In this document: positions 58,801-64,000 of the stretch, in pieces
How positions within the stretch are numbered: the first letter of the stretch is position 1
How the letters are laid out: every line of letters starts with the position of its first letter
From: Paragordius varius
Lineage: Eukaryota; Nematomorpha
Assembly (NCBI GenBank): GCA_964247055.1
Contig: OZ176053.1
Location: 2,170,001 to 2,234,000, forward strand
Direction: 5' to 3'
Length of the DNA: 64,000 nucleotides
The notes under the pieces: generated by a model
Seen by the model: only the letters and a program-made list of their open reading frames with translations
What the model was told of the DNA's origin: nothing
Databases searched by the model: none
Made by a program: the position numbers and the translations under genes

Positions 58801-61800
58801 ATATTACTATCCATGAAAAGAGCCCAATCTTCAGGATTGTAGGAAATACTAGGCTCCTCCATTAATCCTTTTATATCTGGGTTTTACCTATGCTTACATG
58901 TCTTTAGGATGGATTCCCCTAATACCACTGTGTATTCTGCCTCTGGAATAGCAAAATGAGGGACCACCATTATGTTAAGAAAGGCTGGGGTACACGAAAT
59001 TATTTGGATATTGCTAATTATAATCAGGTTAAGGTACCTCTTATTTATATTCAAAAAATTTACATACCTCCTTTGCACATATTGCTGGGAATATTTGGAA
59101 TATTCATGAAAAATCTTGAGAAAGATTCAGCCTTAAAACTTTCAAAATCATTATAAAGTCAGTAAAGCCAAAGCTGAGGCTGGGATTGCTAATGGGCTGT
59201 TAATCAAATAAATTTTTCAAGATACCACTTTATAAACCTATTATCTTCAAAAGAAAAAAAAAGCATTTGAACCTTTAAAAAAATTCAACATAAGCTTTTA
59301 GGTAATATATTTTTTAGATATTAGAATCACATAAATCAGATGAATATAAAATATTAGGCCAAGAGCTCGTAAAATCGGATGGGTATATTATTTTATAAAA
59401 TGTAGGCTGTGAAATTACACTAAAGTTGCATATAATCGATGAACATATTGAACGATTCCGTTTAATTACCGATTAAAGCAGTGAGAGAATGCCCCAGGAC
59501 ATAAAAAAATTGAACAAGATATAACCTTCGGAACACGATAAACACGGATTTTATATGGAATTTTATTGCTATATATAAATTATTAATGCATACAATTTCA
59601 ATTTGTTAAATATATTAGGTCGATACATGTATTGAAAAATAAATATTGTATAATTAATATTTTTAATCATACAACTTAAAGAATAAGAGTTCCAGTAAAG
59701 ATGTATAGTCAAGCGTAAGATACTCGGCCACCTGCCAGTAAAGGCATTCGAGACCCACCCGATGCATCAAAGTTTGAGTTTGATCGTAGGCACATAAAAG
59801 CGATTCTGTTAGATATTCTACTGTGATTTAGTATAGTATAAAAGAACTCTTTATATGAAACGTTAATTGCCGTGTAGCATATATTGACTGCTCACGCTAA
59901 TATTAATGCTAGAAAACTAAGTCTCCAAAAATCAAATGATGTTTCGTATTCTGTAACCTCAAACGTTTATTTGACAAAAAATATATCAATTTTTTCAAAA
60001 GACAACATAAATCCTTTATTGCTTTTAAATCATTTCTATATCCTTGTTGTATGGATGTAAAATTTACTGTATCCTTAGGCTATATCTGAAAATTTAAATA
60101 TATTGCATCCAATGATTTAATTTATAAAAAGAATAACCATGAGGTATAATTAGATTGGTTTATTTAGGAATTAACCGAATAGAAGCAAACTCCTAGAAAT
60201 AACTTATACTAGTCAAAGAAATATAGCTTACTATCTGAAAGCCGATGGTTTAAACCACAAATACCTTTTTTAGTTTATTTTTAATTAAATATATGCGTGT
60301 TTGAGAGTAGGTTTAAAAAACCTAATTAGTGTTTAAACCCATACTATTTTCTTCCTAATATTTAATAAACCTATTTTAATCAGATAGAGTTTCAAACGCT
60401 TTAATGACATAAATCATGTATACTAACTTTTTTTAAGTTATATTCGATTTTCTATCTATTATCGCTTGTTTTTATCAAAGTAAACAACCCGTAATCAGTA
60501 TGGAGGATGAAAAATTCTGAATAGTTTTATGGACACTGAAATTAATCTAAATTTAAAATTTTGAGTAATATCGATAAAGTTCAAAATCCGTTTTGGTATC
60601 AAAATATTTTGTAAAAAATTTTCAAGTATTAACATCGATATCCGCAAGTTATTTTTCTTATATATAAATCTACCACAACACATGCAAAATTTATTTGAAT
60701 GATTTTTGCATTCTCGTTTTAAATTAATTCCTGCCTGTGAAATCCTACTTGTATCTACTTGTTTGTTTAAATATTTGAAAGAATGTACACAAGGAATGGG
60801 TGTTTAACATTCCATTACCTTTGGGGTATTTATATCCCTGAGCCATTTGAAAATTTTTAAGGTATTAGTCGAAATAAAAAATATGCTTTCTTTAGTCATA
60901 TTATACAAATTTATTAAAAAAAATGTAAAATTATAAAAAATACTTATCTCAAAGTTTTCGCCATTTTTTTCTAAATTAATACGCTAATGCAACAGGCAAA
61001 TAATGTATATTATAGAAAATGTAAATAATTAACTTCAAAAAGCTTTCAGGCTATATTTCTCAGCAAAAACCTGTTATAGATTTAATATCAGCTGTTCGTT
61101 CTAATCTTGTTTTGGAACTGTCCCAATTTTAGGCTCTAGAGGTCACAAAACTGTAAAAAAATATAAGCTTTTTTATGTAATTCTTGAGAACAATGTTTGA
61201 TGAATATATTCTAACAAAATGGATGGATAATATTACAACTCCATATTCGGAGTTTTGTATCCACGAAGTTATTTCCTCCATAAATTACGATCTTTACATT
61301 GTTCTGTGGAAAGGCTACGTTGATTCAAGTCCATTTTTATATTATCATTATAAGAAAAGAGTGGTCGTCCCTTTCTTCTATTGTGACTGTAGAGACGCAA
61401 TCTATTAGTTTGAATGATATAAAAATAACTTTCAAAACTGTAGTATTTACTAAATTAAACTACCCCAAAACATAGACTTAGCCAAAGCAGTGAAAAGGTA
61501 ATGAAGTGTTATATTAAATGCAAAAAAACAATCAAATTAAGAAAAAATTCTATTTGCACCTGTTTTAGTGTTATTAGTTGACTGAAAATGGGTAAAATGA
61601 AAAGTTTGTTGACTTTGTTATTGTATATGGGCACATATACAAAAAAAATTGAAATTAAATATTTAAACCTTAATTTTTTAATAATAATTGATCGTTTCGG
61701 GTTGCATAATAGTGATATAAGTTATAAGTCTACCATAAACTTAATTATATTGTGTGCTAAAAAGTTTTTTGTCTGTATAATACCAATTTAAATAATGTAA

Positions 61801-62261
61801 TGTGTATATATAGGATGAAAATGAGGTACTAAAAACTTGGGGTGAAATTACCAAAACTAAACAATACTCTCACGTTGATTTGATTTACATGATTGATGGA
61901 TTTGATGGGGAAAAGGGTGCCATAATTTCTGGGAGCCGGGGATATTTCTTAAAAGTTTTTATTTTTTTACGAAATAATATAATTTTGAATAAAAATTTAT
62001 TGTGAGATTAATAGTTATAATAATTTTATAATCTATTTTTTATAATATTATAATGATTTTTTCCCAAAATGCTGTAATAAATTTTGGTGTAATGCTATTT
62101 TCTCAAAGTTTAATTTTATTTCCTTAGTACATTTTTGGTTTTATGATATTTTCTTCGTTCATTTAATACATGCTTTCTATGTCTTTATCATTCCTTTCAT
62201 AAAAAAAGTATTAACTTTTAAAGAAATTTTCAACTTAAAAATCCTATTCGCAATAACGCAC

Positions 62262-62293
<32 letters not shown>

Positions 62294-63753
62294 GGGACCA
62301 GCTGTGTTTATGGAACAAGCTCTTATTAGATTAGCATTAGATATGTTAAGTCAAAAGCAATATAGTTTATTGCAAACGCCATTTTTTATGCGCCGTGAAA
62401 TTATGAAGGAAGTTGCTCAACTTAGTCAATTCGATGAGGAATTATATAAGGTTTGATTCGTGGTTTTGGTTCTCATTTTGCAAAAACAATTTTTTTTGTA
62501 ATTTTATTTATAAATTTTTTTGGGGGGAGGGGGGGGATAGAATATTTAGATTTAAATCACTTTTATGTAATATTAGTTTGAATCTTATATATACAGAAAT
62601 CTTTTAACAGTTTAAAATGGTTTAAATTTAATATGTGATGAGTTTGTTTCCCGAAAATTTTGCTTTATTAAAGAATCAATTGAATATAATTGAATATAAG
62701 ATTTATAAAAACATTTAGTTTTATTTTTTTATATGGATGGCAAGGGTATACAACATGCGGCCCTCCAAAATATTCCGGCCCGCGAGAATCAAATCAAAAA
62801 TTTCTGAAATCTAAAAAGAAATTAATTTTCTAAACCAATTTTCTGATGAATTTTTATCGAGTTTTGGCAATGAAATAGCAACAAATGTTAAATAAATAGT
62901 TGATTTTACAGTCTTAGTCTAAAATCTAATATTTTTTAATGTCCATATCTTTCATAAATGCAGCCATCCGCGAAATTGTCTAAAACAGAGACCCTTGGTG
63001 TAAGGGATTCATGCAACTCTATAAACATTATATAATATTTCTTAATTATATTAAAAGAATAAATTTCAGATTGGCTTTTATTGGTCATAAAAAATGTATT
63101 TAATTAACAAATATTTTTTACGACATTATATAATGTGACTATACAAAGCTAAAAAGTCTTTTTGATTTTACTAATTTTTTCAATGTTTTGAGCAGTCATA
63201 AATTTAATATATTAAACCATGTTAATATCGATTATATATATTTATTTTAACATCGAAAACTTTAATTGATAAAAAAAATCCTATTTACCAATTTTATTTA
63301 CATTTTATTTAATATTATCATTAATATACTATAAAAAAGAACCTTCTCAAACTTTAAGTTTCACATAAAAAATTTTTAGTTACATTTATATAAATCTTTT
63401 CAAGGTGCACAAAAAGTTCATTTTGCTCTTATGAAAATAAAAAAGGGATGATTAACTCACAACAAAACATACCTGCTTGTTGCACATTAATATAAATTAG
63501 TTGTAATTTCATTTTCATTATTTTCTTTTTTGGTAAAAAGGTAATAGGCAAGGGTGAAACGACCGAATCTGAGGACATAAAATATTTGATTGCGACATCG
63601 GAGCAACCAATTGCCGCATATCACAGAGAAGAATGGATGGATCCTGTCACGTTACCCCTGAGATATGCTGGTCTTTCCACCTGTTTTAGGCAGGAAGCCG
63701 GTTCCCATGGGCGAGATACGCGGGGGATCTTTCGAGTCCATCAATTTCAAAAG
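55816..63753 (+). CDS. SARS1: Seryl-tRNA synthetase, cytosolic (3' exons outside window)
   Basis: A class II synthetase that charges tRNA-Ser. Exons in window: 55816-55951, 55979-56049, 56077-56172, 56199-56357, 61814-61954, 62295-62450, 63541-63753; 324 of about 510 residues, all phases agree. The N-terminus ([16 protein letters not shown]), [20 protein letters not shown] and [13 protein letters not shown] are the tRNA-binding coiled-coil arm. The core follows: [37 protein letters not shown], the serine-site TSEQP and motif 2 ([20 protein letters not shown]). Introns 1-3 are 27, 27 and 26 nt; intron 4 is 5.5 kb and carries a 3.2 kb inverted-repeat transposon. An AG lies one base before the start codon (55813-55814, after a pyrimidine-rich run), which fits a 5'-UTR intron or spliced-leader acceptor. 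Confidence 0.95.
57101..60271. mobile_element. 3.2 kb inverted-repeat transposon with a transposon-borne gene, in SerRS intron 4
   Basis: Two arms, 57101-58588 and 58899-60271, are reverse complements over about 1.4 kb with moderate divergence, starting from GATGGTTTAAACCA-type ends (57107 and 60244 regions). The ~310 bp centre holds the upstream part of a gene on the minus strand (58862-58599: [42 protein letters not shown]). Each arm carries its downstream part in opposite orientation ([45 protein letters not shown]). I recall this protein as an uncharacterised family common in arthropod and Hydra genomes (GDLKVIALLLG, FLCEWDSR, PPLHIKLGL, GERFHQDI); I cannot name the transposon class. The left arm also holds a ~110 bp tandem duplication (57713-57927). 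Both arms are degenerate. Confidence 0.7.
57713..57927. repeat. ~110-bp tandem duplication in left arm of the inverted repeat
   Basis: A unit from TCTCAATTTCTTAATCTTT through ACATGTATCGATATAATAT occurs twice in direct order (57713-57818 and 57824-57927). The matching part of the right arm (about 59610-59690) has it once, so the duplication arose after the arms separated or was lost on one side. Confidence 0.8.
60812..61506. mobile_element. Family F palindrome, copy 5
   Basis: CATTACCTTTGGGGTATTTA at left; AACTACCCCAAAACATAG then GAAAAGGTAATGAAG at right. Longer than other copies because of an extra stretch near 61190-61410. SerRS intron 4. Confidence 0.75.
62262..62294. repeat. (TA)n tract running into SerRS acceptor
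   Basis: The TA run ends in ATATAG, the acceptor of SerRS exon 62295-62450. Confidence 0.92.
62741..63002. mobile_element. hAT-type element, worn
   Basis: AAGGGTATACAACATGCGGC at left, with GGCCCGCGAG inside and AACAGAGACCCTTGG at right. SerRS intron 6. Confidence 0.55.
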
Positions 63754-63834
63754 GTTAAATTACTTGATTGCAATCGTTTTTGTAAACCAAAAATATTTAT
63801 TTGAGTTGTTGTAGGAGTATGGTACTTACTTACT

Positions 63835-64000
63835 TGATGGCTTTTTGACTTCATGTTTGAAGGTTTCCATTTACGGTCTTATTCCAAAGGTCCTTATCTA
63901 GACATTTGGTAATGTCGAGGTTTAGTATTTTTATGTCATTTTTAATGTTGTCGCTTCAGGAATGTGTTGGGCGCCCTTTGCGGTTGTTTCCAAAGGGTTG
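63835..64000 (-). mobile_element. LINE 3' tail, runs off window
   Basis: Minus-strand reading gives KGRPTHS, SDNIKNDIKILNLD and KDLWNKTV. This is the GRP..W..D..DL....A.DR..WR pattern of the C-terminus of non-LTR retrotransposon ORFs, with one in-frame stop after GRPTHS. It is a degenerate copy in SerRS intron 7; the rest lies outside the window. Confidence 0.6.

Overview
The window is nuclear DNA from an animal with a very AT-rich genome, and a flatworm is my best guess. It holds spliced animal genes read with the standard code, many short palindromic transposons and long (TA)n tracts. Three genes have 25-32 nt introns packed at their 5' ends and introns of hundreds to thousands of bases further down. 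That 5'-small/3'-large pattern is known from schistosomes, but other lophotrochozoans are possible. All exon models below were built by eye from reading frames, GT/AG sites, phase agreement and remembered family sequences.

Layout. Minus strand 26181 to 1646: a synaptotagmin-like protein (Slp/granuphilin type) with a Rab27-type N-terminal domain and the start of a C2 domain; the gene appears to run off the left edge. Its 9.5 kb first intron holds an intronless GPCR on the plus strand (17593-18927). Minus strand 29954-26289: RPUSD3, a mitochondrial pseudouridine-synthase relative, ending 107 bp before the Slp start codon. Plus strand 29997-33896: a calumenin/reticulocalbin with C-terminal HDEL; its start codon is 42 bp from the divergent RPUSD3 start. 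Minus strand 46177-35890: an alpha/beta-type syntrophin. Plus strand 46172/46242-51742: mitochondrial aspartate aminotransferase (GOT2), divergent from syntrophin across at most 64 bp. Plus strand 55816 to beyond 63753: cytosolic seryl-tRNA synthetase, C-terminal part outside the window.

The genes are a mix of housekeeping (GOT2, SerRS, RPUSD3, calumenin) and signalling/scaffold genes (Slp, syntrophin, GPCR). The housekeeping proteins are collinear with vertebrate relatives and of normal length. Both scaffold proteins carry long Asn/Ser-rich insertions inside folded domains, the clearest being about 190 residues inside the Slp zinc finger.

Introns and spacers are full of mobile DNA: at least six families of short inverted-repeat elements, hAT-type elements, a decayed mariner, two LINE tails, a 3.2 kb inverted-repeat element with a transposon-borne gene (57.1-60.3 kb), and fragments of an old Ty3/gypsy-type retroelement near 41.2-42.1 kb. 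I saw no tRNA, rRNA, CRISPR or prokaryotic operon features.
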